DNA of 64,000 bases from CAMLQK01 sp035478775. Its GTDB lineage: Bacteria; Patescibacteriota; Saccharimonadia; Saccharimonadales; UBA4665. The notes beneath the pieces were generated by a model. It saw only the letters and a list, made by a program, of their open reading frames with translations. It was not told where the DNA came from and did no database searches. The translations under genes and the position numbers were made by a program. The stretch lies in NCBI GenBank assembly GCA_035478775.1, contig DATIJG010000007.1, positions 1 through 64,000 on the forward strand, written 5' to 3'. Positions 1-8,647 of this stretch are shown here, piece by piece (positions within the stretch are counted from its first letter, which is position 1; each line of letters opens with the position of its first letter).

Positions 1-1
1 A

Positions 2-352
2 TATGTGGCGGCACAAGGCAAGAGTGTGGCAGACAGTCAAAGCGCGCGCCCAGGCTATAGCGAGCATCAAACCGGCTTGGCAGCCGACCTTGGTGGCACA
101 AGCGACCCGAGCTGCAATGTTGCTGATTGTTTTGCGGATACTGTTGAAGGCAAGTGGCTCGCGGCAAACGCATATAAGTATGGGTTTTTAATTCGCTATC
201 CGGCCGACAAGGTAAATGTAACAGGCTATATTTACGAGCCATGGCATATTCGCTATATTGGCGCAAGCTTAAGCACCGAGATGCATAAAAGTCACATTGA
301 GACCTTAGAGGAGTTTTTTGGCTTGCCGGCGGCACCGAGCTATACGGGTTAG
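2..352 (+). CDS. D-alanyl-D-alanine carboxypeptidase, VanY type (C-terminal part)
   Basis: This is the C-terminal end of a peptidoglycan peptidase; the gene starts before the window and about 116 residues are visible. The zinc-site motif of the VanY/LAS family appears as SEHQTGLAADLG, followed near the C terminus by EPWHIRYIG, which carries the catalytic Glu and the third zinc-binding His. The family cleaves the terminal D-Ala of peptide stems outside the membrane. Any signal peptide or anchor lies upstream and cannot be judged. The gene converges on the receiver gene at 489-866, with a long inverted repeat between them. Family assignment is firm; exact substrate (DD- or LD-peptide) is not shown. 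Confidence 0.85.
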   Translation, partial: YVAAQGKSVADSQSARPGYSEHQTGLAADLGGTSDPSCNVADCFADTVEGKWLAANAYKYGFLIRYPADKVNVTGYIYEPWHIRYIGASLSTEMHKSHIETLEEFFGLPAAPSYTG

Positions 353-363
353 AGTCTTTGGGG

Positions 364-460
364 CTTTAGCAGCCGGGTTGTATTAAGTAAACGCGCGCAG
401 TCCTCCGAGCAAAGCGAGGAGATGTTTGAGCACGTACTTAATACAACCCGGCTGCTAAAG
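364..460. repeat. 26-bp perfect inverted repeat between convergent genes
   Basis: The arms at 364-389 and 435-460 are exact reverse complements over 26 bases, separated by 45 bases. The spacer contains a second small inverted repeat, TCCTC (401-405) against GAGGA (416-420). The structure fills most of the gap between two converging genes. It has no T-tract on either side, so it is not a standard intrinsic terminator. It could be a bidirectional transcription stop, a cruciform, or a REP/MITE-like unit. I did not notice another copy in the window. Confidence 0.8.
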
Positions 461-488
461 TTTCTCGCGAGAGCTGGCCGTACTAAAT

Positions 489-866
489 TTATTCGAGTGA
501 GGCGATAATTTTAAGCAAATCGTCGAGCACAATTTCGGCTTTAATAACGTAGCCGTCCATTTCTTGGCGGGTTTGGGCACTGAGTTTTGAGCCATCACCA
601 AGATTTGTAAGCAGTACAATTTTGGTTTTAGTGCAGCCATAACTGGGGTCGGTACGCAAAATATGTAGCACCTCAAACCCATCTTTCGTGGGCATCATTA
701 TGTCTAACAAAATTAAGTCAGGCTTAAAACTTTTGGCTTTTTTAAGCCCATCGTCGCCATCAATCGCGGTGGCAACTTCGTATTTGTTATACGTTAAAAA
801 GATTTCGTATAAATTGCGTAACTCAAGATTATCCTCAACGAGTAATATTTTGTGTAGTCCAGCCAC
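489..866 (-). CDS. single-domain response regulator (CheY-like receiver)
   Basis: A 125-residue stand-alone receiver domain with no output domain. Acidic pocket residues E11 and D12, phospho-acceptor D55 (LLDIMMP), T87 and K109 are all present. The ATG lies inside the last 32 bases of the sensor kinase gene, so the two are translationally coupled and almost certainly a cognate pair. With no DNA-binding domain, the phosphorylated form should act by protein-protein contact or pass phosphate on. It is the last gene of a three-gene unit: binding protein, kinase, receiver. Confidence 0.95.
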   Translation of the reverse strand: MAGLHKILLVEDNLELRNLYEIFLTYNKYEVATAIDGDDGLKKAKSFKPDLILLDIMMPTKDGFEVLHILRTDPSYGCTKTKIVLLTNLGDGSKLSAQTRQEMDGYVIKAEIVLDDLLKIIASLE

Positions 867-3048
867 GCTGCCTCCTTGTATTCATCTGATCGTCTTGTAC
901 GCTTTGGGAAGGTTGGTTACCAGGTTTGGGCAATGTAAAACTGAATGTCGACCCAACGCCTTCTTGCGATACAACTTTTATTGTACCATTGTGCCGTTCA
1001 ACAATTGATTTGGAAATGAACAACCCTAAACCCGTACCAGTACTGCCGCTGTTTAAGCCCCCATGCACACGATAAAATTTAGTAAACAGATTCGGTACGG
1101 CTAACTTTGGAATACCGATGCCGCTGTCTTTTACCGTCACTTCATAATTGGTATCGTGGTCAGCAATTGCCACAGCAACCCGGCCGCCGTCTTTGGTATA
1201 TTTAACGGCGTTACTGATAAGGTTATTGACGACTTCGTGAATCGCAATCGGGTCGGCTTCGACAGAATAACCGTGTTTTGAGCCCTCGAAAGTAAGCGTA
1301 ATGTTCTTGTCGGCCGCCGTAAATTGCGCATCTTGGACGGCCTGCCACACATTTGCTGCCAGGTCGACCGTATCCATATTTAACGTGAGCGTACCGCGTT
1401 CAATACGGGTGACGTCGAGCAGGTTGTTGATCAAACTGCCAAGCTCAACTGTACTTTTTGAGGCTTGCACAAGGTATTTTTGCGTTTCTGCCGATACGTT
1501 CTTTTCTTTGTAAGAAATGAGTTCCAGATAGCCCTTTATGGCAGCCAGCGGCGTGCGCAGTTCATGCGCGGCCATCGACACAAAATCGATCTTCATGTTT
1601 TCAAGTTCGCGGCTTTTAGTTTCGTCGTGGATAGTCACGATAATCTGCTGCAAATGCGCCGGCTGGCCGCCCCGCACATGCGCCACATTCAATGTCACGA
1701 AATGTACCGAGCCATCAGTCGCTTTGTATTGCAAATCCGGGTAGGTCGTGGCGATAGTGGTATACGCAACAGCAAAGGGCGCACCGGCGTGGGACCAATC
1801 AAATATTTCGGCTATATTCCGCCCAATAAGTTGGCTGTCAGGCAAGCCGACCAATTGCGCCGTTGCTTTATTGGCGGTCGTAATTATACCCTGGGGGTTG
1901 AGCGCCACAATTGCTTCTTCGGTACTATTAAGAATAATCTCCAAGCGTGAACGTTGCGATTCAATGTGTGCTACAAATTGCCCTAAGCTTTCGCCCATAC
2001 CATTCACACTGTTAGAAAGCGCACCGATTTCATCCTGTCGGTGCACACTGGAACGCGCCGAAAAATCACCTTGGCCAATCTGTTTAGAGATGCGCGCGAT
2101 GCGCAAAATCGGCTCCGTAAAGAACCGGGCAAAATACGCAGCAACTACTATAATTACCACCGACGAAAACAGGGCGATACCGATAAGTGCGTTTTTCAAT
2201 TGCGATATCGGTGCCAACGCTTCAGAAGAATCGATCTTTGCCGCTACTATCCAGTTAGAAAACCCGACTGAACTGGCCGCGATAATCACATTTTTGCCGC
2301 GATAATCTTTTACACTATCGTATGCTACGCCATCCGAATGATTACCCATGAGTAAGCTGTCGAGATTAGTCCGTAGCGCCGCCTCGGTGTTGAATCGTAA
2401 CGGGAAGAGCGAAACCATGTGCCCGTTTGCATCTTTGCTCCCAACTATTGTTTCACCGGTTGTACCTAGGCCCGTGTAATCTTGCACGGCCGCCGTTACA
2501 TCATCAATGCGGAACACCACCATCATCACCGCAACAGTTTGCTTGTTCACGCTCAGTTGTGTGTAGCTATATAATTTGTCGATGCCGTCGACAGCGTCTT
2601 GTTTAACAGCAACGTCGGTAGCTTGGTCGGCTTTTGCAAACGCTTTTGCCGAAGCATTGGTCGTGCCCCTCGTACCATCAAGTGTCGAAGAGATAATCTT
2701 GCCGCCTAAGTCACTAATTGAAATGGCTTGGACGTCGGAAACATCGTTCTTTTTCGTTTGGACCACTTGGTCGATGGCTGCTCGCGACGCCTGGCTGCCA
2801 TCTTGCACATATTGCGCCAATGCTACCTGTAAATCGTATTGATTAGAAAGTTGACTTACTTCTTCTTGGCGGGTTTGCAGCAGTGCATTGATTTTTTGTT
2901 GCTGTTTTACCGCGGTACTCTGAATTTGGTTATTGGTATTGCTTTTGAGCTCGCGGCTAATCGCCACGTACGAAACTACGCCTACAGCAAGCGTCGGTAT
3001 TAGACCGATTAGTAGCAGCAATGTAATAAGTTTTAGCTTAATGCTCAT
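835..3048 (-). CDS. membrane sensor histidine kinase (dCache-HAMP-PAS-HisKA-HATPase)
   Basis: A 737-residue kinase. It has a first membrane helix at about 7-29, an extracytoplasmic Cache-like sensing region at about 35-285, a second helix at about 287-308, HAMP at about 309-362 and PAS at about 372-475. The phospho-acceptor is H495 in AAHELRTPL. The ATPase domain shows N613 (NAVKY), DSGIGIP at 641-647 and GTGLGLFISK at 671-680. About 27 polar residues follow the ATPase domain. It begins 18 bases after the solute-binding-protein gene and overlaps the receiver gene. The external sensing domain next to an anchored binding protein suggests it senses a small ligand, possibly presented by that protein; this is inference. 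Confidence 0.95.
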   Translation of the reverse strand: MSIKLKLITLLLLIGLIPTLAVGVVSYVAISRELKSNTNNQIQSTAVKQQQKINALLQTRQEEVSQLSNQYDLQVALAQYVQDGSQASRAAIDQVVQTKKNDVSDVQAISISDLGGKIISSTLDGTRGTTNASAKAFAKADQATDVAVKQDAVDGIDKLYSYTQLSVNKQTVAVMMVVFRIDDVTAAVQDYTGLGTTGETIVGSKDANGHMVSLFPLRFNTEAALRTNLDSLLMGNHSDGVAYDSVKDYRGKNVIIAASSVGFSNWIVAAKIDSSEALAPISQLKNALIGIALFSSVVIIVVAAYFARFFTEPILRIARISKQIGQGDFSARSSVHRQDEIGALSNSVNGMGESLGQFVAHIESQRSRLEIILNSTEEAIVALNPQGIITTANKATAQLVGLPDSQLIGRNIAEIFDWSHAGAPFAVAYTTIATTYPDLQYKATDGSVHFVTLNVAHVRGGQPAHLQQIIVTIHDETKSRELENMKIDFVSMAAHELRTPLAAIKGYLELISYKEKNVSAETQKYLVQASKSTVELGSLINNLLDVTRIERGTLTLNMDTVDLAANVWQAVQDAQFTAADKNITLTFEGSKHGYSVEADPIAIHEVVNNLISNAVKYTKDGGRVAVAIADHDTNYEVTVKDSGIGIPKLAVPNLFTKFYRVHGGLNSGSTGTGLGLFISKSIVERHNGTIKVVSQEGVGSTFSFTLPKPGNQPSQSVQDDQMNTRRQRGWTTQNITR

Positions 3049-3066
3049 ACGCCTAGTATATTGGCC

Positions 3067-4434
3067 TTATTGAACCGAAACGAATTGGCCGTTTTTAATT
3101 TGCAGCAAATCGTATTTGTAGTTCTTATCCGAAATTTCGCCATTTTGGTCAAACTTGATATGCGCCGACACACCGTCAAACGATAGGGTAGGCAAAATGT
3201 TTTTAATTTCTTCGCCCGTTGATGCGCCCTTTTGGGTTGCCAAATAAATAGCGTGGAAGGCATCGTAGGCTTGTGGGGCGGCGTACAGCTGTTCTGAAAC
3301 GCCGTATTCGTTTAATAAAGCTTGCTTAAAGGCTTTTATGCCTGTCGGAAAGGAGGTTATTGTCAGGCCTTCAACGGCGCTGGGCGCGTTATCGATAATG
3401 GTCTGGTTGTATAAAATATCTGCACCAAAATACGGTGCGGCTATACCAATTTGGCGGCCGATTTTCATGGCAGCCGTGCCTGAAACAACCGAATTAGGCG
3501 CGATAAAAATAGCCTGCGGGTTAGCCGCTTTTAACTGGCTCATTTGGTCAGTCAAGTCAATAACGTCCGGCTGTGCCGAAGCGGTAGCTACAACTTTGCC
3601 GCCCAAACCTTCGAATTTTTCTTGGAATACCTTGTTCATACTTGTGCCGTACGGTTCGTTAGTATAAAAGACGGCAACGGTGCGAATGCCGCGATCGTAG
3701 ATCATTTGTGCATCGTATGTGCCTTGGAAGGTATCGGGCGGCACTACTCTAAAAAAGTAATCATCCGGGATGCTGAGTGTGGTGCTCGATGCCGATGGGC
3801 TGACCATAATTGTTTTACTGTTGTTGGCAGTTGGCAAGGCTGCAACAGATGCGCTTGAGCAACCCTCGCCAATTATCGCAGCGACTTTCATAGCAATTAA
3901 GCGCTTTATGGCATTGGCAGCTGCTTTAGAGTCACACTTGGAATCCATTTGCACAATGTCAATGTTATCGGCACCAAGTTGCTTTTTAGCTAGCTGCACA
4001 CCTTTCATAGCCCCATAGCCCATACTGCTGGAGCCACCACTGAAGGCCATCATCACCGCCACTTTAATGTGCGGCGGTTTTTGGGTAGTGCCCTTGCGGG
4101 AAAAAACCACATACGCACCACCTGCAATTACAAGTACCAGCACAATAATAATAACCCAAATAAGCCAGCGGCGTGTACGTTTTGGCGCTTCGGCTTTCCC
4201 CGTTTGCACCAGGTTAATGGGGTTATCAGGCGGGCTCGTGGGGGGATTTTGCGATGCGGGCAGTGCAAAATCACTGTCGGGTGGGGCAGTAACGGTTCCA
4301 GTGGTTTTCGGTTCGGGAACTATGCCCGGCGAATTATCGTCGGCGTCGCTCGGCAGCATAGGCATAGTCGTAAGCCCGGCCGGTGGGGTATCACTTGCAA
4401 ACGAAGGTTCTGACGGTTTTTTGTCTGGTTCCAT
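3067..4434 (-). CDS. membrane-anchored periplasmic-binding-protein-like protein (Peripla_BP_6, LivJ type)
   Basis: A 455-residue protein. Residues 1-86 are Pro/Ser/Thr-rich and polar, a single membrane helix lies at about 89-110, and the rest is a type I solute-binding fold like the branched-chain amino-acid receptors (start HIKVAVMMAFSGG, with SKTIMVSPSASS near residue 205). No permease or ATPase genes of a Liv transporter lie nearby. Instead the sensor kinase and receiver follow directly. This suggests a signalling receptor rather than an uptake protein. The polar N terminus would be cytoplasmic, which differs from classical lipoprotein or secreted receptors. The ligand cannot be told from sequence. 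Confidence 0.88.
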   Translation of the reverse strand: MEPDKKPSEPSFASDTPPAGLTTMPMLPSDADDNSPGIVPEPKTTGTVTAPPDSDFALPASQNPPTSPPDNPINLVQTGKAEAPKRTRRWLIWVIIIVLVLVIAGGAYVVFSRKGTTQKPPHIKVAVMMAFSGGSSSMGYGAMKGVQLAKKQLGADNIDIVQMDSKCDSKAAANAIKRLIAMKVAAIIGEGCSSASVAALPTANNSKTIMVSPSASSTTLSIPDDYFFRVVPPDTFQGTYDAQMIYDRGIRTVAVFYTNEPYGTSMNKVFQEKFEGLGGKVVATASAQPDVIDLTDQMSQLKAANPQAIFIAPNSVVSGTAAMKIGRQIGIAAPYFGADILYNQTIIDNAPSAVEGLTITSFPTGIKAFKQALLNEYGVSEQLYAAPQAYDAFHAIYLATQKGASTGEEIKNILPTLSFDGVSAHIKFDQNGEISDKNYKYDLLQIKNGQFVSVQ

Positions 4435-4543
4435 AATGCTCGTGCTTAAATTGCTTCTTTATATCATGCTTTAAGTTGCTAGGGGTTGTCAAGGTTTTTA
4501 CAACAGTTCCGTGCAAATATTACAAGCGGCCATGAGCTACCTT

Positions 4544-4942
4544 TTATAAGCCATCTTGGCTACTCAGGTAATTATTTACTTGAGTCGTTGATTTGCGCTG
4601 CGTCATGTTGTAATTGAGGTTGTGCATAATCCACAACGAGCCAGCAACCAAAATAAATATCACCATTCCGGCAAACATGAGCATCATGAGGTTCCAACGC
4701 GGCTTGCCTTCGTCCGCAACATTCAAAAAGAACACTAGTTGCACCATAAGCTGTGTGATCGCCAGCGCAGCGATAATCAACAACCGCGTATCATGCGAAT
4801 AAAGCGAGCCGTGTTGGTAATCCACGACAACTTCATAAGCCACCAACGTGAGCGCCAACGACAGCACGAACCCTACAATATACTTTACAAATTCGCGGGG
4901 TCGAGCAGGGCGAGCAACCGCCATATTTGTTTTATTATCCAT
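4544..4942 (-). CDS. cyoD: cytochrome bo3 quinol oxidase subunit IV
   Basis: A 132-residue protein with three membrane helices (about 19-40, 55-75, 86-108), typical in length and layout of CyoD, with the conserved stretch LVFFLNVADEGKPRWN. This subunit helps assemble the CuB site in subunit I. It starts immediately after the cyoC stop (4943) and ends the cyoABCD operon. No heme O synthase gene (cyoE) follows; the next gene downstream is the unrelated binding protein at 4434. The heme O synthase must be elsewhere on the genome or be supplied otherwise. Confidence 0.93.
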   Translation of the reverse strand: MDNKTNMAVARPARPREFVKYIVGFVLSLALTLVAYEVVVDYQHGSLYSHDTRLLIIAALAITQLMVQLVFFLNVADEGKPRWNLMMLMFAGMVIFILVAGSLWIMHNLNYNMTQRKSTTQVNNYLSSQDGL

Positions 4943-5563
4943 CTACACAGCTCCCATAAGATATACAATTGAGAAAATAAAGATCCATACGACATCTAAA
5001 AAGTGCCAAAACATTGCAAAAAGCCCGAGTTTACGAGTAACCGACGGCGTAAAACCACGCTTCACCAAATTTGCTATAAGCACCACTATCCACAAAAGTC
5101 CGGCCGTAATATGTAAACCGTGGGTGCTTACAAGCGTAAAGAAACTTGATAAAAAGCCGCTGGCACGCCAGCTGTTACCATCAGCTGCAAGGTGGTGGAA
5201 TTCGTTTAGCTCCATTCCCAAAAAAGCCGTGCCCAAGGCGAATGTAACAAGTAGCCAGAACACAGTGAAAGTAGCGTCTTTGCGGCGGGCGGATAACAGT
5301 GCCAAACCAGAAGTAAAGCTACTGGTAAGCAGTAAAATAGTTTCGACCAGGGCATATGCCGGGCTAAATAACTGGCGGGCGCCAGCTCCACCGTTAGTAT
5401 TGTTGTGCAACACCGCGAATACGGCAAAGAGTACCGAAAAAAGCACACAGTCTGTCATAATATATACCCAAAAACCGAACATTGTGCGGTCTTCGAGGCG
5501 TTTCTGGGTGGCCATTTCCACTTCAGGCTGGGTTTGGTCTATAGCGAGTGTTTCTTCGTTCAT
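4943..5563 (-). CDS. cyoC: cytochrome bo3 quinol oxidase subunit III
   Basis: A 206-residue membrane protein with five predicted helices, the expected size of CyoC. Family landmarks are the N-terminal FGFWVYIMTDCVLF segment, GMELNEFHHL and STHGLHITAGLLW. The start codon overlaps the cyoB stop (ATGA at 5560-5563), so translation is coupled. Subunit III stabilises the catalytic core and lies next to the proton entry side. Nothing in the sequence is unusual for the family. Confidence 0.95.
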   Translation of the reverse strand: MNEETLAIDQTQPEVEMATQKRLEDRTMFGFWVYIMTDCVLFSVLFAVFAVLHNNTNGGAGARQLFSPAYALVETILLLTSSFTSGLALLSARRKDATFTVFWLLVTFALGTAFLGMELNEFHHLAADGNSWRASGFLSSFFTLVSTHGLHITAGLLWIVVLIANLVKRGFTPSVTRKLGLFAMFWHFLDVVWIFIFSIVYLMGAV

Positions 5564-7545
5564 AAATACAGCCTTCCGTGGTCGCCAGTCGATGTTTCAA
5601 TTTCAGTTATTTGGGCAGGCGATAAGGTGAACTCAGTATCTTCATTATTCAGCCGGATAATAAGCGCCGTTATTGCCGCAAGTAGTGCTACAATAGCAAG
5701 CCACCACATGTGCCACACCATACCGAAGCCAAATGCAAAGCTTGCCGCGCCGACAAACACGCCGCTTGGCGTATTTTTAGGTAGCGTTATCGGCTCATAG
5801 TGTGGGGCTTTGGCAGCCGTTTCGGCAGTTTTATTTTTCTTCATCTCCCAGAACGCATCGCGCGTGGTGACTTCAGGGATAACCGCAAAATTATATACCG
5901 GTGCGGGCGAAGCGGTTGACCATTCGAGCGTACGGCCGTCCCATGGGTCACCGGTAGTGTCCATGTTATCTTTGCGCTTCCAAATACTTACTACAAACTG
6001 CAAGATCTGGAACCCGGTACCCAAGCCAATTAGGGCAACACCTAACGCTGCCACAATAAACAGCTGCTGCCAGCCAAGCGAAGCATCGTAATGATCGAGC
6101 CGGCGAGTTGCGCCCATGAGCCCCAAAATATATAGCGGCACAAATGCTAGCAAAAAGCCAATAAGCCAGCACCAGAATGCATAGCGGCCCAGGCGTTCAT
6201 TAAGTTTAAAGCCGAACACCTTCGGGAACCAGTAAGTGATACCTGCAAAAAAGCCGAACACTACGCCACCGATAATCATGGTGTGGAAGTGCGCCACCAA
6301 AAACAGGCTGTTGTGTAGCTGGAAGTCGGCAGGCGGCATTGCTAAAATTACGCCGGCTACACCGCCGAGAGTAAATGTTACTACAAAACCCATAAACCAC
6401 AGCATCGGGGTCGTGAAACGAATGCGGCCTTTGTACATCGTGAATAACCAGTTAAACACTTTTACGCCGGTCGGCACTGCAATAATCATGGTCATAATGC
6501 CAAAGAAGGCATTTACATCGGCGCCGGCGCCCATAGTAAAGAAGTGGTGTAGCCACACCAGGAACGACAAGAGCACGATGGCCCAAATTGCCCATACCAT
6601 GCTCGTATAGCCAAACAGCTTTTTGCCGGAAAACACCGGCACGATTTCGGAAAACACACCAAACGCCGGCAAGATAAGAATGTACACTTCGGGGTGGCCC
6701 CACGCCCAAATAAGGTTGACGTACATCATGGCATTACCGCCCGCCATCGATGTAAAGAAGTGCATTCCCATAGACCGGTCCAAGAACAACAAGGCGAGCG
6801 TAACTGTCAAGATAGGGAAGGCAAAGGCCACCAGGCTCATTGAACCTAGCACGCTCCATACAAACACCGGCATTTTCATAAGTGTCATACCCGGGGCACG
6901 CATTTTTAAAATGGTCACAATAAAGTTTATGCCCGATAGTAAGCTGCCAATGCCAGCAATTTGCAAGCTCCAAATCCAGTAATCCACACCTACGCCAGGG
7001 CTATATTGCGCCTCCGAAAGCGGCGGATAAGCAAGCCAGCCAGCCCCCGAAAAATCGCCGATTGCAAGCGACGTGTTCATAAGCACCATTCCGGCAATAT
7101 ACAGCCAAAAGCTGGCGTTGTTCATAAACGGGAACGCCACATCGCGCGAGCCGATTTGCAGCGGCACCACCAAATTTAACAGCCCGAACACCATGCCCAT
7201 CGCCACAAAAAAGATCATTATAGAACCGTGGGCAGAAAAGACTTGCTGGAACGTATCAGAACTCAAGTACCCATGCGATGAGCCGGCCGAAACAGCCTGT
7301 TGGCTACGCAACATAAGTGCATCAGAAATACCGCGCAGCAACATCACAAATGCCACAATAATGTACATAACGCCGATCTTTTTAGGGTCGGTTGACGTCA
7401 GCCATTCTTTCCAAAGCCACTTCCACTTTTTAAAATAGGTGAGGGCGACGACCAATGCAATAAGCCCTAGCGTCATCATAACCACGCCGCCCATAGTGAC
7501 TGCCGGGTGCTTGAATGCACTGAGTGTCAGTCGCCCGAGCATCAC
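5560..7545 (-). CDS. cyoB: cytochrome bo3 quinol oxidase subunit I
   Basis: A 661-residue heme-copper oxidase core, close in length to E. coli CyoB (663) and nearly collinear with it. Heme ligands H106, H419 and H421, CuB ligands H284, H333 and H334, and the cross-linked Y288 are present. The proton paths are intact: D135, E286, T359 and K362. Quinol-site residues R71, D75 and Q101 are kept, but the position of E. coli H98 is Thr (GYLSSDTFQQVF), an odd substitution. It reduces O2 to water with quinol electrons and pumps protons across the inner membrane. It overlaps cyoA and cyoC by 4 bases each. Confidence 0.97.
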   Translation of the reverse strand: MMLGRLTLSAFKHPAVTMGGVVMMTLGLIALVVALTYFKKWKWLWKEWLTSTDPKKIGVMYIIVAFVMLLRGISDALMLRSQQAVSAGSSHGYLSSDTFQQVFSAHGSIMIFFVAMGMVFGLLNLVVPLQIGSRDVAFPFMNNASFWLYIAGMVLMNTSLAIGDFSGAGWLAYPPLSEAQYSPGVGVDYWIWSLQIAGIGSLLSGINFIVTILKMRAPGMTLMKMPVFVWSVLGSMSLVAFAFPILTVTLALLFLDRSMGMHFFTSMAGGNAMMYVNLIWAWGHPEVYILILPAFGVFSEIVPVFSGKKLFGYTSMVWAIWAIVLLSFLVWLHHFFTMGAGADVNAFFGIMTMIIAVPTGVKVFNWLFTMYKGRIRFTTPMLWFMGFVVTFTLGGVAGVILAMPPADFQLHNSLFLVAHFHTMIIGGVVFGFFAGITYWFPKVFGFKLNERLGRYAFWCWLIGFLLAFVPLYILGLMGATRRLDHYDASLGWQQLFIVAALGVALIGLGTGFQILQFVVSIWKRKDNMDTTGDPWDGRTLEWSTASPAPVYNFAVIPEVTTRDAFWEMKKNKTAETAAKAPHYEPITLPKNTPSGVFVGAASFAFGFGMVWHMWWLAIVALLAAITALIIRLNNEDTEFTLSPAQITEIETSTGDHGRLYL

Positions 7546-8513
7546 ATGCCCATCCCGCTCATATTGCTCATATCCGTACCATTCATGTTCATATTTTTAT
7601 CCATACCCCCCGAAGAGTTGGCTATACCGGAGCTTGGTTGTGACCGCTGGGTCGGCTCCATGTACTTCATTACTATGCTATCATACAAGCCACCTGTCAC
7701 CGAGGCATACAACGTAACCGGATTGTTTTTGCTGTCTTTTGCCAGCTGGGCGTAGGTGGTATTCGTGAGCTGGCTGCGCGATTGCCGGGCTTGCGCGACC
7801 CAATTCGAAAAATCTTGGACAGAACCAGCGCGCACGGTAAAATTCATGCCCGCAAAGCCTTGGCCGCTAATATTCGCCGAAGAACCCCGGTACGAACCTG
7901 CTTTGCTTGCCGACAAGTGTAATTGCGTAGTCATGCCGGTCATAGCGTAAATTTGGCCGGCTAATTGCGGCACCCAAAATGAGTTCATCGGCGCATCAGA
8001 GGTAATTTCAAAGTTTACCGGCGTATTGACAGGGATTTGCGCAAAATTCACACTTGCTACTTTTTGGTCGGGGTAAATAAATAGCCATTTCCAATTTAAA
8101 GCAACTACTTGCACGGTAATCGGTTTCTGTGACGACGCTAATGGCTTGTATGGATCAAGGTTGTGTGAAGCTTGCCAAGTCACGAACGATAAAATTAAAA
8201 TAAGCAGCGCGGGCACGCCCCACCAGACAGTCTCTACCCAGCGGCTATTGCCCCAGTCGGGTCTGTAATCGCGTTTAGTTTTCGTGTTACCAATGCGGTA
8301 TTTCCAGGCAAACCAAAATGCCATGAAAAATACTGGCACAACCACAACCGCGCACAAGGCCAGCGCAATAAAAATAAGGTGGCGCTCTTGGGCAGCAATG
8401 GTACCACTTGGGCTCAGCACTGCTACAGTGTGCTTACGGAAATACGTATACGCAAGTACAATAACCAGGGCAACAGCAAGAAGAACGGCACCGGTAAGGT
8501 ATTTTTTACGCAT
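7542..8513 (-). CDS. cyoA: cytochrome bo3 quinol oxidase subunit II
   Basis: A 323-residue subunit II: a signal-anchor helix at about 5-22, two further helices near 45-67 and 90-110, then a cupredoxin domain without CuA ligands, as expected of a quinol oxidase (SQKPITVQVVALNWKWLFIY, GQIYAMTGMTTQLHL). The E. coli lipobox Cys is absent. The C terminus is Met-rich (ten Met in the last 21 residues), comparable with the Met/His-rich E. coli tail. I chose the ATG at 8513: it gives the usual N terminus and has TATAGT 9 bases upstream. An in-frame ATG at 8591 would add 26 polar residues and has no support. First gene of cyoABCD. Confidence 0.93.
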   Translation of the reverse strand: MRKKYLTGAVLLAVALVIVLAYTYFRKHTVAVLSPSGTIAAQERHLIFIALALCAVVVVPVFFMAFWFAWKYRIGNTKTKRDYRPDWGNSRWVETVWWGVPALLILILSFVTWQASHNLDPYKPLASSQKPITVQVVALNWKWLFIYPDQKVASVNFAQIPVNTPVNFEITSDAPMNSFWVPQLAGQIYAMTGMTTQLHLSASKAGSYRGSSANISGQGFAGMNFTVRAGSVQDFSNWVAQARQSRSQLTNTTYAQLAKDSKNNPVTLYASVTGGLYDSIVMKYMEPTQRSQPSSGIANSSGGMDKNMNMNGTDMSNMSGMGM

Positions 8514-8528
8514 GTTAGTTTTACTATA
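8514..8528 (-). promoter_or_regulatory. probable -10 box of the cyoABCD operon
   Basis: TATAGT on the minus strand (8523-8528) ends 9 bases before the chosen cyoA ATG. The transcript would have only 2-3 untranslated bases. AAGAGG just upstream of the hexamer would not be in the mRNA. Confidence 0.5.
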
Positions 8529-8635
8529 CCTCTTGGTGAGTGTTTTTTCAAAGTCCTTATGGTCGCTTTCTGCAGTCAGCACATTTAACATTTATATTAG
8601 GTGCAAGGCGTTTTTAGCTAAAGTGGGCCAGCATG

Positions 8636-8647
8636 TATACTAAAATC
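8636..8647 (+). promoter_or_regulatory. -10 box with leaderless start, deaminase gene
   Basis: TATACT (8636-8641) is followed by six bases and ATG at 8648. There is no Shine-Dalgarno sequence. This favours the second ATG over the one at 8633, which lies upstream of the hexamer. Confidence 0.6.

Noticed and set aside
1465..2305. Plus-strand frames opposite the sensor kinase
   Set aside because: All are antisense to clear kinase domains and lack homology-like features.
4848..5630. 260-codon frame on the plus strand
   Set aside because: It is antisense to cyoC and cyoD, with composition typical of a shadow frame.
8514..8591. N-terminal extension of CyoA from ATG 8591
   Set aside because: It would add 26 polar residues before the signal anchor, unlike the family; ATG 8513 has a -10 box close by.
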